A stretch of 41,533 nucleotides of DNA from Bacteroidales bacterium (lineage in GTDB: Bacteria; Bacteroidota; Bacteroidia; Bacteroidales; GCA-2748055). The number at the start of each line of letters is the position of its first letter. The first letter of the stretch is position 1. The translations under genes and the position numbers were made by a program. This document shows, one piece after another, positions 24,576-33,688 of this stretch. The stretch spans positions 1-41,533 of the forward strand of contig JACJXF010000022.1 of assembly GCA_020636775.1 (NCBI GenBank), given 5' to 3'. The notes below the pieces were generated by a model. It had not been told where the DNA came from and ran no database searches. It saw nothing but the letters and a program-made list of their open reading frames with translations.

Positions 24576-26051
24576 ATGGTTTTCAGGTTAAAAAAACTAC
24601 ATAAACTTATTCTTACCTCATTTCTCGGGCCCTTCGTGCTTACCTTTCTCATTGTGGTATTTGTGTTGCTGATGCAATTTCTCTGGAGGTACATTGATGA
24701 TCTCGTGGGAAAAGGCCTTGATTTTCCGGTTATTTCAGAACTTCTTATGTACACCTCCGCCAGTCTGGTCCCGATGGCTCTTCCATTGGCGGTTCTTCTT
24801 GCATCCATTATGACTTTCGGAAACCTGGGTGAACACAACGAATTGCTGGCTTTTAAATCTGCCGGAATCTCCCTCATGAAAATAATGCGGCCACTGGTTA
24901 TCCTCATAATGCTCATAACCATTGGCGCCTTCATGTTTAACAATAATGTATTACCGTATACCAATCTCAAAATGAGGTCACTGCTTTATGATATTCAAAA
25001 GCAGAATCCGGAATTACAGATTAAACCAGGTATTTTCGATAACACCATTGAGGGCTACAGTATCCGTGTTGAATCGAAAGATCCGAAAACCAATTTACTC
25101 AAGGGAATACAAATCTACGACCACTCCGACCACCTTGGCAATATAATTGTCACTCTGGCCGATTCAGGCTATATCCGTATGACAGGAGATGAAAGACACC
25201 TGATTTTCACCCTGTTCCATGGCTATACCTATTCCGAGCTCCAAAAGAAAACACGCCTGAAAAGAACAAAAACCTATCCTTCAAGGATTGACAAGTTCGA
25301 GGTTCAGGAAATGCTCATTGAGCTTGTCGATTTCGGACTCCAAAGGACAGACGAGAACCTGTTTAAATCATCATATCAGATGATGAACCTTTCGCAGTTA
25401 ACACACGTTACCGACAGTCTTATCGGAGAAATTGAATCAAACCAGAAAGAACTGAATGTAACCTTAAACAGGGCCAGTTATTATAAAGCCAAAAACTTCC
25501 TGTACAAAGCTCCTGAAAATGATTCTGTTAAGGAAAGGGTCAATCTGGTTCCAATAAATCTCGACTCAGCATTTTATACTTTGCCCAGGGAGGAACAGGC
25601 AAGGATTCTGAACCAGGCAATCGGAGTTGCCCGAAATGCCACCAATTACCTCAACAATTCCTATGTCAACCAGGACAGCAAAGTAAGAAGATTACGGAAA
25701 TATCAGATTGAAAAGCAGCGCAAATACACCCTCTCCCTTGCCTGTCTTTTGTTTTTCTTTATCGGAGCTCCCCTGGGAGCCATTATACGAAAAGGAGGTT
25801 TAGGAATGCCAGTTGTTATATCCGTTCTGTTTTTTATCATCTACTATATCATTTCGCTTACCGGGGAGAAATTTTCCAGGGAAAGTGTTTTGTCCCCTTT
25901 CTGGGGGATGTGGATATCCTCCTTCATTCTTCTGCCCCTGGCTTCATTTTTAACCTACAAGGCCAGTAAGGACAGTGTTATCATGAATATTGAAACTTAC
26001 TTGATCTTCTTCAGAAAACTTTTTAGAATCAAAGACGCAAAGGAAAATTAG
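24576..26051 (+). CDS. LptF/LptG (YjgP/YjgQ) family permease
   Basis: A 491-residue inner-membrane protein of the LptF/G family, the membrane component of the LPS export ABC transporter. The N-terminal three helices are visible (LILTSFLGPFVLTFLIVVFVLLMQFLWRYIDDLVGKG; SASLVPMALPLAVLLASIMTFGNLGEHNELLAFKSAG; LVILIMLITIGAFMFNNNVLPYTN), followed by a long periplasmic beta-jellyroll (about 135-370) and three C-terminal helices (LSLACLLFFFIGAPLGAIIRKGGLGMP). The periplasmic part is longer than in E. coli LptF and has a coiled insert, as is usual in Bacteroidota. It would pair with another LptF/G and LptB. The glycosyltransferase gene follows after 5 bases. Confidence 0.9.
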   Translation: MVFRLKKLHKLILTSFLGPFVLTFLIVVFVLLMQFLWRYIDDLVGKGLDFPVISELLMYTSASLVPMALPLAVLLASIMTFGNLGEHNELLAFKSAGISLMKIMRPLVILIMLITIGAFMFNNNVLPYTNLKMRSLLYDIQKQNPELQIKPGIFDNTIEGYSIRVESKDPKTNLLKGIQIYDHSDHLGNIIVTLADSGYIRMTGDERHLIFTLFHGYTYSELQKKTRLKRTKTYPSRIDKFEVQEMLIELVDFGLQRTDENLFKSSYQMMNLSQLTHVTDSLIGEIESNQKELNVTLNRASYYKAKNFLYKAPENDSVKERVNLVPINLDSAFYTLPREEQARILNQAIGVARNATNYLNNSYVNQDSKVRRLRKYQIEKQRKYTLSLACLLFFFIGAPLGAIIRKGGLGMPVVISVLFFIIYYIISLTGEKFSRESVLSPFWGMWISSFILLPLASFLTYKASKDSVIMNIETYLIFFRKLFRIKDAKEN

Positions 26052-26056
26052 CATTT

Positions 26057-27256
26057 ATGAAAATTCTTATACTAAGTTCAAAAGTACCTTTTCCTCCCAA
26101 AGACGGAGGATCCATTGCCACCCTTGGCCTGGCGAACGGACTTGCCGGCAACAATAACGATATTACCCTGCTTTGTTTAAATACAAGCAAGCATTTTGTA
26201 AAAAACGAAGATCTTCCCGAAAGACTCACTTCCAAAATGAGGATAATAACTGTATCGCACAATACTGAGATTCGGGTTATCAAAGCGCTATACAATCTTA
26301 TTTTTTCGGGGGAGCCATACAATGGTATCCGTTTTATTTCACCTCTTTTTGAGGCCGGACTGATCCGCCTGCTGAAAAGTGAAGAATTCGATTTTATTCA
26401 GCTTGAGGGCCCTTACATGGGTTACTACATCCCGGTTATTAAAAAATACAGCGATGCAAAGATATCGCTCAGGGCACATAATGTGGAACATGAAATCTGG
26501 GCCAGAAAATCAAAGAATGAAAGGAACCCTTTCCGCAGGTGGTATTTAAAACTTCTGGCCGACAGGATTGAAAGACATGAAACCAAGGTGCTGCGAACCA
26601 TTGATCTTCTCATTCCGATTTCTGAAAGGGACCAGCAACTGCTGTTGAAACTCGAGCCCAGCCTTCGATCCATAGTTATTCCGGCCGGTGTGGATGCCGA
26701 AAACTATCCCGATCCCAAGGACCCGGAATATCCATCCCTGTTTTTTATTGGCTCACTCGACTGGATGCCAAATCAGGAAGGACTGGAATGGTTTGTCGAT
26801 AATGTATGGCCGGAGGTTCAAAAAGACAGTGCCATACGTTTCCATGTCGGAGGTCGTAATGCACCGGCCTGGCTGGAAAAGAAACTGTTATCGAACAATA
26901 TTATTTTTCATGGTGAAATTGAAAACGCCTATGATTTCATGAACCATTATGCCATTATGGTGTCGCCTGTTTTCTCCGGAAGCGGTATCCGAATAAAAAT
27001 ACTTGAAGCCATGATGATGGGAAAGGCCGTAATTTCAACCCGTATCGGGTCGGAAGGCATCTCCTATACACACGGCGAAAACATAATGCTTGCCGACGAC
27101 CCTTCAACATTTGCAAGGTTTATCCGGGATTATTCCTCCAACCGGAAAAAATATGACAAGGTGGCAAGCAGTGGCCGGCAATTCGTAATGGAAAGTTTTA
27201 ATAACTTAGCCTTTTGCAAGACACTGGATGAATTTTACAGAAATAACCTGAAATGA
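26057..27256 (+). CDS. Glycosyltransferase family 4 (GT-B fold)
   Basis: A 399-residue cytoplasmic glycosyltransferase. The N-terminal Rossmann half begins LILSSKVPFPPKDGGSIATLGLANGLAG, which is the acceptor-side motif of GT4 enzymes. The C-terminal donor-binding half includes VIPAGVDAENYP, FIGSLDWMPNQEG and VSPVFSGSGIRIKILEAMMMGKAVISTRIGSEGI, the last carrying the E-x7-E-like region. The sugar donor and acceptor are unknown; surface glycan or LPS assembly is plausible because it sits between an LPS-export permease and a GT2 gene. Its stop overlaps the start of the GT2 gene (ATGA). Confidence 0.88.
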   Translation: MKILILSSKVPFPPKDGGSIATLGLANGLAGNNNDITLLCLNTSKHFVKNEDLPERLTSKMRIITVSHNTEIRVIKALYNLIFSGEPYNGIRFISPLFEAGLIRLLKSEEFDFIQLEGPYMGYYIPVIKKYSDAKISLRAHNVEHEIWARKSKNERNPFRRWYLKLLADRIERHETKVLRTIDLLIPISERDQQLLLKLEPSLRSIVIPAGVDAENYPDPKDPEYPSLFFIGSLDWMPNQEGLEWFVDNVWPEVQKDSAIRFHVGGRNAPAWLEKKLLSNNIIFHGEIENAYDFMNHYAIMVSPVFSGSGIRIKILEAMMMGKAVISTRIGSEGISYTHGENIMLADDPSTFARFIRDYSSNRKKYDKVASSGRQFVMESFNNLAFCKTLDEFYRNNLK

Positions 27257-28416
27257 TCTTCGAAATCATATTTTGGTTGTCTGTTGCAGCCATATTCCAT
27301 ACTTATATTGTTTACCCGCTGGTATTAAAAATACTGGCCGGGCGAAGAAAGGAAAATGATGAAGTATTCCGGCACGGAGATGATTTACCCTTTATTTCCA
27401 TAATTATGTCGGTGCATAATGAGGAGGCTGTTATTTCAGACAAGATCAGAAGCATTTATTACACGCTCTACCCGATTGATAAATTTGAGGTTCTGGTCGG
27501 ATCCGACAATTCAAGTGACGGCACAAACCAGATTTGCAAGGTGTACACGGAAAACTATGAACATTTTCATTTTTTTCCCTTTTCGGAACGACAGGGAAAA
27601 CCTGCGGTAGTGAACCAGCTGGTTGAGAAAGCCAGAGGAGAAATTCTCATTCTCACGGATGCAAAAGTCTTTCTGGATATAAAAACGCTTCCCGAACTGG
27701 TAAAACATTTTAAAAATCCGTCCATTTCCATTGTGGGTGGAAATATTCTTAATTTAAAAACAAATCCCGCGGGTATTTCCATTCAGGAAAAAGCATTTAT
27801 GAATCGTGAGATAGTAATGAAATACCAGGAAGGTCTCATCTGGGGTAAAACCATGGGCATTTACGGAGCTCTGTATGCCATCCGAAAAGCCGCGTTCACA
27901 AAGGTACCTGATAATTTTTCGGTGGATGATTTTTTTATCACCATGAATGTCCTGAGAAAAAAAGGCAGGGCAATTCTCTGCCTTGAAGCAACTTCTTCAG
28001 AAAATGTGCCCGATGATATGGCTGTTGAATTTAAAAGAAAGGTCAGAATATCAGCAGGCAATTTTCAAAATCTGAGACATTTTCTGACCTGTCTCTGGCC
28101 TCCCTATTCCTCACTTTCCTTTGCATTCCTTTCACATAAGGTTTTACGCTGGATGGGGCCGTTCTTTCTGATTCTGATTCTTTCCTCCAGCATGGTCCTG
28201 GCTTCGGTAAGTGAATTCTATAAATTTTTACTGGTCTTACAACTATTTTTATATGTTTTGCCGGGAATTGACCTTATTCTGAGGAAATTTAACATACATA
28301 TTATAATTTTGCGTTTTATAACTCATTTTTTCGCTATGAACTTTGCTTTACTGGTGGGATTTCTTAAAAACCTCAGCGGTATGAAAACAAATATCTGGCA
28401 ACCAACAAGGAGATAA
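27253..28416 (+). CDS. Membrane glycosyltransferase family 2
   Basis: A 387-residue GT-A glycosyltransferase with an N-terminal membrane helix (about 3-24), the catalytic domain (ISIIMSVHNEEAVISDKIRSI; VLVGSDNSSDGTNQI; ILILTDAKVFLDI with the DxD-like DAK) and a later DDFFITMNVLRKKGRAI segment typical of processive GT2 enzymes. Three or four C-terminal membrane helices follow (FFLILILSSSMVLA; FLLVLQLFLYVLPGI; FFAMNFALLVGFL). It probably adds sugars to a polysaccharide or lipid-linked glycan at the membrane. It is translationally coupled to the GT4 gene before it and is followed 4 bases later by ribBA. Confidence 0.88.
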   Translation: MIFEIIFWLSVAAIFHTYIVYPLVLKILAGRRKENDEVFRHGDDLPFISIIMSVHNEEAVISDKIRSIYYTLYPIDKFEVLVGSDNSSDGTNQICKVYTENYEHFHFFPFSERQGKPAVVNQLVEKARGEILILTDAKVFLDIKTLPELVKHFKNPSISIVGGNILNLKTNPAGISIQEKAFMNREIVMKYQEGLIWGKTMGIYGALYAIRKAAFTKVPDNFSVDDFFITMNVLRKKGRAILCLEATSSENVPDDMAVEFKRKVRISAGNFQNLRHFLTCLWPPYSSLSFAFLSHKVLRWMGPFFLILILSSSMVLASVSEFYKFLLVLQLFLYVLPGIDLILRKFNIHIIILRFITHFFAMNFALLVGFLKNLSGMKTNIWQPTRR

Positions 28417-28420
28417 TAAG

Positions 28421-29677
28421 GTGGACGAAATAAAACTGGATAAAATTGAAGAAGCTATTGAGGAAATCCGAAATGGTAAGATTGTTATTGTGGTGGATGA
28501 TGAAGACCGCGAAAATGAAGGCGATTTCATTGCAGCTGCAGAATTGTCAACTCCCGAAACCATAAATTTCATGGCAAAAGTCGGTCGTGGTCTGATTTGC
28601 GCTGCCCTGACTGAAGAGAGATGCGATGAGCTTGAACTGGATATGATGGTGGGAAACAATACCAGTCTGCACGATACCGCATTTACTGTATCTGTTGACC
28701 TTCAGGGAGAAAATTGCACAACGGGTATTTCAGCATCCGACCGTGCCATGACCGTAAAAGCATTGGTTGACCCAAAAACAAGGCCTGAAGATCTGGCCCG
28801 ACCCGGACACATCTTTCCTCTCAAAGCAAAACGAAACGGTGTTTTAAGAAGAACAGGGCATACTGAAGCGGCTGTAGACCTGACAAGGCTTGCAGGACTT
28901 AAACCCGGTGGAGTGCTGGTGGAAATCATGAACGATGACGGATCCATGGCACGCCTGCCTCATCTCGTCAGTATTGCCAAAAAATATAATCTCAAGCTGG
29001 TTTCCATTAAAGACCTGATCGCTTACAGGTTGAACTTCCAGAGCATTATTATCAGGGGAACGGAAGTTGACCTGCCCACTGAATTCGGTCATTTCAGGCT
29101 TATCCCGTTTATCCAGAAATCGAACGGGATGGAACATGTCGCCCTTATTAAGGGTAGCTGGACAAAAGAAGAACCTGTTCTGGTAAGGGTTCACTCATCC
29201 TGCGTTACCGGGGATATTTTCGGATCAAGTCGCTGCGACTGCGGTACCCAGCTGCATAAGGCTATGGAAATGATCGATAAAAACGGTACAGGCGTCATTA
29301 TTTACCTGAACCAGGAAGGCAGGGGAATTGGTTTATTCAATAAAATCAAGGCTTATAAATTGCAGGAGCAGGGAGTTGATACCGTTGATGCAAATCTGAA
29401 ACTGGGCTTTAATGAAGACGAAAGAGATTATGGTGTGGGTGCCAGCATGATGCATTCTCTGGGTCTTGGGAAAATAAGACTTATTAGTAATAATCCGGTA
29501 AAACGGGCAGGTCTGGAAGGATATGGGATAAAGATTGTTGAAAATATTCCCCTTGTGATTCCTCCTAACGAACACAATAAATTCTATCTCGAAACAAAAC
29601 GCGATAAAATGGGCCACTTCCTGAATATCGCCAGGTACGACACAAATGGTAAAAGTATTTTAGGAGACGCTGATTAG
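28421..29677 (+). CDS. ribBA: Bifunctional riboflavin protein: DHBP synthase / GTP cyclohydrolase II
   Basis: A 418-residue fusion for the two entry reactions of riboflavin synthesis. The RibB half (about 1-205) makes 3,4-dihydroxy-2-butanone 4-phosphate from ribulose 5-phosphate and shows VDDEDRENEGDF at 25-36 and RRTGHTEAAVDLTRLAG. The RibA half (about 206-418) opens GTP to the pyrimidine intermediate and shows VRVHSSCVTGDIFGSSRCDCGTQ, whose three Cys bind zinc, and GRGIGLFNKIKAYKLQEQG. The start codon is GTG at 28421; AAGGAG lies just upstream of it, an unusually clear Shine-Dalgarno for this genome. It sits 4 bases after the GT2 gene and 45 before fmt. Confidence 0.95.
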   Translation: MDEIKLDKIEEAIEEIRNGKIVIVVDDEDRENEGDFIAAAELSTPETINFMAKVGRGLICAALTEERCDELELDMMVGNNTSLHDTAFTVSVDLQGENCTTGISASDRAMTVKALVDPKTRPEDLARPGHIFPLKAKRNGVLRRTGHTEAAVDLTRLAGLKPGGVLVEIMNDDGSMARLPHLVSIAKKYNLKLVSIKDLIAYRLNFQSIIIRGTEVDLPTEFGHFRLIPFIQKSNGMEHVALIKGSWTKEEPVLVRVHSSCVTGDIFGSSRCDCGTQLHKAMEMIDKNGTGVIIYLNQEGRGIGLFNKIKAYKLQEQGVDTVDANLKLGFNEDERDYGVGASMMHSLGLGKIRLISNNPVKRAGLEGYGIKIVENIPLVIPPNEHNKFYLETKRDKMGHFLNIARYDTNGKSILGDAD

Positions 29678-29722
29678 CACAGGATAAGAAATCAGTATTC
29701 AATCATCAGAGCGAATGAAACA

Positions 29723-30694
29723 ATGAATTATTCCGATTTTAAAATAGTATTTATGGGCACCCCTGAGTTTGCAGTCGGGCCACTGAAGACTATTTTTGAA
29801 GCCGGGCTGAACATTTCAGCAGTAATTACTGCAGCCGACAAGCCTGCAGGAAGAGGAAAAACATTACAAAGTTCAGCTGTTAAAAAATACGCCCTGGAAA
29901 AGAGAATACCCGTTTTGCAGCCCACCAATCTTAAGGACCCTGAATTTATTAAAGAACTCAGCGCTATTAAACCGGATTTGCAGGTAGTTGTTGCTTTTCG
30001 CATGTTGCCGGAAATAGTATGGAAATTGCCCAGACTGGGGACTTTTAATCTCCATGCCTCACTCCTGCCTCAGTACAGGGGTGCCGCTCCAATAAACCAT
30101 GCAATTATTAACGGAGATAAAAAATCGGGTGTGACTACATTTTTTATCGACGACAAGATTGATACCGGTAAAATTCTGTTCCAGGAAGAAATTGAAATTG
30201 AAGATGATTATAATGCCGGTGACCTTCATGATAAACTTATGGAACTGGGATCCGGACTGGTTCTGAAAACTATAAAATCAATATTTTCTGGCAAGGTAGA
30301 GGAGATACCTCAGGATTCGCTTGTCACTTCATCATCCCTGCTCCTGCCTGCCCCTAAAATATTTAAGGATGACTGTAAGATTAACTGGGATTGGGAAGGC
30401 AGAAGAATTTATAATTTTATCCGTGGCTTAAGTCCCCAGCCTGCCGCCTTTTGCATGCTCTCAAAACCGAAGGAGCAAAGCCTGGTAGTAAAAATATTTG
30501 AAACGGAATTTATTCCCGCAGTTCATTCGCATAAAACCGGCAGCCTGATTTGTCCTGATAAAAAGTCTCTCCATGCTGCTGTAAAAGACGGTTATATTTC
30601 CATAAAATCCTTGCAGCTGCCCGGCAAAAACAAGGTAGATATAGTGAGTTTTTTAAATGGATTTAAAAATATTACTGACTATTCCCTTTCCTGA
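29723..30694 (+). CDS. fmt: Methionyl-tRNA formyltransferase
   Basis: A 323-residue enzyme that formylates initiator Met-tRNA using 10-formyl-tetrahydrofolate. The N-terminal domain has FMGTPEFAVGPLKTI (10-24), the folate/catalytic block TFNLHASLLPQYRGAAPINHAI with Asn109 and His111, and DDKIDTGKIL with Asp147. A C-terminal tRNA-binding domain follows (about 205-323), joined by RIYNFIRGLSPQPAAFC. Length is normal. No def gene follows. The gene is at the end of a collinear run and is followed by a repeat-rich gap. Confidence 0.95.
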   Translation: MNYSDFKIVFMGTPEFAVGPLKTIFEAGLNISAVITAADKPAGRGKTLQSSAVKKYALEKRIPVLQPTNLKDPEFIKELSAIKPDLQVVVAFRMLPEIVWKLPRLGTFNLHASLLPQYRGAAPINHAIINGDKKSGVTTFFIDDKIDTGKILFQEEIEIEDDYNAGDLHDKLMELGSGLVLKTIKSIFSGKVEEIPQDSLVTSSSLLLPAPKIFKDDCKINWDWEGRRIYNFIRGLSPQPAAFCMLSKPKEQSLVVKIFETEFIPAVHSHKTGSLICPDKKSLHAAVKDGYISIKSLQLPGKNKVDIVSFLNGFKNITDYSLS

Positions 30695-30738
30695 TTAATA
30701 TTGAATGAATTCTTTTTACGATTAAAAAATTTAATCCG

Positions 30739-30773
30739 CCCCACCCCAACCCCTCCCCCAAGGGAGAGGGGCT
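30739..30773 (+). repeat. C-rich dispersed repeat, left arm
   Basis: The stretch starting CCCCACCCCAACCCC and ending GAGAGGGGCT is the near-exact reverse complement of 30896-30930, differing only in the order of bases around GGGAGAGG versus GAGGGAGG. The two arms enclose about 120 bases. The sequence looks like a common Bacteroidota intergenic repeat that can form a strong hairpin. Confidence 0.7.
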
Positions 30774-30895
30774 CAAACCGTCCTATCCAGAGTAATAGCA
30801 ATTTATTATGAACGTCTTCGAATTTCTTTTTCCGAATTTAAATGTCACAACAGTAAGTCTGTATTATCATAAAGATTAAGTCCTGCATTTTTAAA

Positions 30896-30930
30896 AGCCC
30901 CTCCCTCTTGGGGGAGGGGTTGGGGTGGGG
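30896..30930 (-). repeat. C-rich dispersed repeat, right arm (inverted)
   Basis: Reverse-complement partner of 30739-30773 (ends GGGGTTGGGGTGGGG). Each arm also folds on itself (CCCCTCCC/GGGGGAGGGG), so it may end transcripts from fmt and from the glucosaminidase gene. Confidence 0.7.
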
Positions 30931-31208
30931 CATTTGAAAGGATATAGCCAATTAAAATATGGCTTTAGAATTTCCAAGCTATTTTTAAAAATCAATTGAG
31001 AAAAGTAATATTTTACTGAAGATTTAGCCCAAAAGATTTAAGCCTACCCCCCAGGGAGAGAGCCTGTCCCGCTCTCTGCGGGAGGTTAGATAATGACATT
31101 AATAACAATTCAAAATATATTACAGGAAAATTATTCCTTTCAACTTTTTCCTGAAATTATTTGAAGCAGGCGATTTTAACCTGCTTATTTCTGAATAATC
31201 ATACTCCT

Positions 31209-32228
31209 CTACTGATCAAACTCAAACCTCAGCTGATCATCCTCTTCTTCCTCCTGCTGTTTTGCTTTGGATTTCTTTTCAACCACAGGCTTTTCGCCTT
31301 TAAGCTTTTTGCGCAGGGAAATCTTATCTCCCTCTTTTATTTCACTTCCCGGAGCCAGAAGGTTTCGGCTATAAAGCTTGCTTAGTTTAATTGCATACTT
31401 CTGTGATATATCCAGCATTGTTTCCCCGGGTTTTACCGTATGCCAGTTATTCCCCACTTCGGCCTTATTCCTTTTAGGCTGCAAATAAATTACCTGTCCG
31501 GGAATAAGGTCTGCATCCCTCGCCATATCATTATATTTATAAATTTCAAAAGGTAATAGATCGTACTTTTCCTGAATGCTTCTGAAAGTATCCTCTGGCT
31601 TTATTACAATATATTTCACCCGGTTTCTTACCATGATATCAGAGCCTGAGCCGGAAGGAAGGGATCTGTTCTCCCTTTCCTTTCTGGTTCTTCTGTCGGC
31701 AGCATCACCAGCGCCTTCCAGGTCAAACTGATGAAGTTCATTATCTTCAATTATTTTAATAAGCTTATCTGCATAGCTTGGATTTGTGGCATATCCGGCT
31801 TTTTTGAGACCTCTCGCCCATCCTTTGTAATCCGTCATGTCCAGTTCAAATAGGCTGCTGTAACGCGATCCGCTCATCAGGAAGTCGGAATGATCCACAT
31901 ACGATTCATAAGCCGATTTATACTTTCTGAAACATTCATGTTTCTGATCATCATCGTGGTAAATCTTTGGACCCGTCCAGTCGTTATGACATTTGATTCC
32001 GAAATGGTTGTTTGCTTTTCTGGCCAGGCTTGAATTTCCATTGTCTGATTCAAGCATTCCCTGGGCGAGCGTAATACTGGCAGGTACTCCGCTTCGCAGC
32101 ATTTCTTTAATAGCGAAATCCTTGTAATTCTTAATATAATCCTCCCTGCTCATCTTCGACTGTCCGAAAACAGCAGCAGAGAAAACAGAAATAAAGAGTA
32201 GTGAGGAGCAAAATTTTCTGATATCCAT
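31209..32228 (-). CDS. Exported glucosaminidase with two LysM domains
   Basis: A 339-residue peptidoglycan hydrolase. A signal peptide ends at VFGQ (about residue 23). Residues about 30-175 are a GH73-type N-acetylglucosaminidase domain (SGVPASITLAQGMLESDNGNSSLARKANNHFGIKC), with Glu60 as probable catalytic acid and the family's YADKLIKIIE end. Two LysM modules that bind peptidoglycan follow at about 210-255 (YIVIKPEDTFRSIQEKYDLL) and 262-308 (WHTVKPGETMLDISQKYAIK). The C-terminal tail is highly charged (KKSKAKQQEEEEDDQ). It is expected to cut glycan strands in the periplasm during growth or division. Confidence 0.9.
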   Translation of the reverse strand: MDIRKFCSSLLFISVFSAAVFGQSKMSREDYIKNYKDFAIKEMLRSGVPASITLAQGMLESDNGNSSLARKANNHFGIKCHNDWTGPKIYHDDDQKHECFRKYKSAYESYVDHSDFLMSGSRYSSLFELDMTDYKGWARGLKKAGYATNPSYADKLIKIIEDNELHQFDLEGAGDAADRRTRKERENRSLPSGSGSDIMVRNRVKYIVIKPEDTFRSIQEKYDLLPFEIYKYNDMARDADLIPGQVIYLQPKRNKAEVGNNWHTVKPGETMLDISQKYAIKLSKLYSRNLLAPGSEIKEGDKISLRKKLKGEKPVVEKKSKAKQQEEEEDDQLRFEFDQ

Positions 32229-32479
32229 AATTTTTCTTTAAACCGTAAATTTAACCGAACAAATATCACTGCTAAATAAAAATTATGAACAATTTGGATA
32301 CTGTGATATTAGTTAATGACTATGAAACGCTGGATACCCTATAAAATTTCAGAAGATGAAAGAAAGACAGCAAATCAGGATACTAAATAAGTATTCCTGC
32401 TCAAATCATGGAAGCTGAAATCTTATTAAATTTTGATATGTCCAAATGATTTAGTTATTTAGAACTGCAATAGCCATTT

Positions 32480-32956
32480 ATGAAAAACAAAGAGATTATC
32501 CTGCACGTGCAGGAGTACATGAATTATAAGGAATTGCCTGAAAAAGATCAGGAACTGGTTAAGAATGCCCGTGCGATAGCTCTTAAGGCCTATGCACCTT
32601 ATTCCAATTTTCATGTAGGAGCAGCCGTTTTACTCGAAAACGGTGAAATTATATGCGGCAACAATCAGGAAAATGCAGCCTATCCCTCGGGAATCTGCGC
32701 CGAACGTACTGCTGTATATTATGCCGGTGCACAGTTTCCTGATGTAGCGATAAAAAGTATTGCCATTGTTGCCCATGTAAACGGAGAGTTTATTGCCGAT
32801 CCGGCTTACCCATGTGGCGCATGCCGACAGGTGCTGCTGGAAGCCAGTCACCGCTCAGGAAAAAATATAAGAATCATCCTTGCCGGAGACAAAAAGGTTG
32901 AAGTTGTTAACGATATCCGCGATATCTTACCTATGCCATTCGAAAGTCTTAGCTGA
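32480..32956 (+). CDS. cdd: Cytidine deaminase
   Basis: A 158-residue zinc enzyme converting cytidine and deoxycytidine to uridine and deoxyuridine in pyrimidine salvage. The signatures are YSNFHVGAAVL (41-51), CAERTAVYY with zinc ligand Cys73 and catalytic Glu75, and PCGACRQVL with Cys112 and Cys115. The size is that of the short tetrameric class. It starts at ATG 32480 and is convergent with the pseudouridine synthase gene. The upstream gap of 251 bases shows nothing recognisable beyond AT-rich sequence. Confidence 0.95.
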   Translation: MKNKEIILHVQEYMNYKELPEKDQELVKNARAIALKAYAPYSNFHVGAAVLLENGEIICGNNQENAAYPSGICAERTAVYYAGAQFPDVAIKSIAIVAHVNGEFIADPAYPCGACRQVLLEASHRSGKNIRIILAGDKKVEVVNDIRDILPMPFESLS

Positions 32957-32984
32957 GTTTTTCAAGAATAGTCCCTCACACCTG

Positions 32985-33668
32985 CTATTTCTTCATGAAA
33001 ACATTATAAATATCATTTTCAGGAGCGGGTGCTTCAATATAAATCTCTTCGTTTTTAACCGGATGAATAAAGCGGATACTTCTGGAATGCAGGCTTATTC
33101 CTCCATTTTTGTTAGATCTTGGAAATCCATATTTCAGATCTCCTTTGATAGGACATGAAATAAACGACAATTGCGCTCTGATCTGGTGATGCCGGCCGGT
33201 ATGCAGCTCCACTTCAAGAAGGTAATAATTATCAGAAACTCCAATCAGCCGGTAATAGAGGCTGGCTGCCTTTGAATCTTTCACTTCGGAGCTGTGCACC
33301 GCAGATTTGTTTGTTTTGGTATTCCGGCTAATAAAGTGCTCGAGCAATCCCTCATCCTTGGGAGGTCTCTCTTTTACAATGGCCCAGTAAATTTTCTTCA
33401 CATCCCGACTCCTGAACATCTCGTTCATGCGGGTCAGCGCCTTACTCGTTTTGGCGAACACCACAAGTCCGCTTACAGGCCTGTCAATGCGATGGACTAT
33501 TCCAAGGAAAACATTTCCCGGCTTAAGATCCCTGTCTTTAATGTATGCTTTAAGCTTTTCCTCAAGTGAGGCATCCCCTGTCTTATCCGATTGAACAATA
33601 TCAGAAACCCTCTTATTGATTATTAGGAGGTGATTGTCTTCGTAGAGTATCTCAGGAAATTCAGGCAT
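32985..33668 (-). CDS. RluA-family RNA pseudouridine synthase
   Basis: A 227-residue pseudouridine synthase. The catalytic Asp62 lies in HRIDRPVSGLVVFAKT, the RluA-type motif II, followed by KIYWAIVKERP and the C-terminal LEVELHTGRHHQIRAQLSFISCPIKGDLKYG. There is no S4 domain, so it is closer to the short RluA/TruC-like members than to RluC or RluD. The target uridine cannot be told. It starts 20 bases after the panB stop and is probably co-transcribed with panB. Confidence 0.9.
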   Translation of the reverse strand: MPEFPEILYEDNHLLIINKRVSDIVQSDKTGDASLEEKLKAYIKDRDLKPGNVFLGIVHRIDRPVSGLVVFAKTSKALTRMNEMFRSRDVKKIYWAIVKERPPKDEGLLEHFISRNTKTNKSAVHSSEVKDSKAASLYYRLIGVSDNYYLLEVELHTGRHHQIRAQLSFISCPIKGDLKYGFPRSNKNGGISLHSRSIRFIHPVKNEEIYIEAPAPENDIYNVFMKK

Positions 33669-33688
33669 CTGCAGAATTAATAAATGCC

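Larger units (their letters stand above)
30695..31208. other. 514-base gap with GC-rich inverted repeats
   Basis: No gene is visible. It holds the inverted pair at 30739-30773 and 30896-30930. A related weaker hairpin lies at 31046-31090 (CCCCCAGGGAGAGAGC and GCTCTCTGCGGGAGG arms). A small hairpin AAGCAGG/CCTGCTT lies at 31164-31186 near the end of the glucosaminidase gene. Outside these the sequence is plain AT-rich. Confidence 0.6.

Noticed and set aside
32284..32343. 19-codon ORF upstream of cdd
   Set aside because: Too short, no ribosome binding context and no recognisable product.
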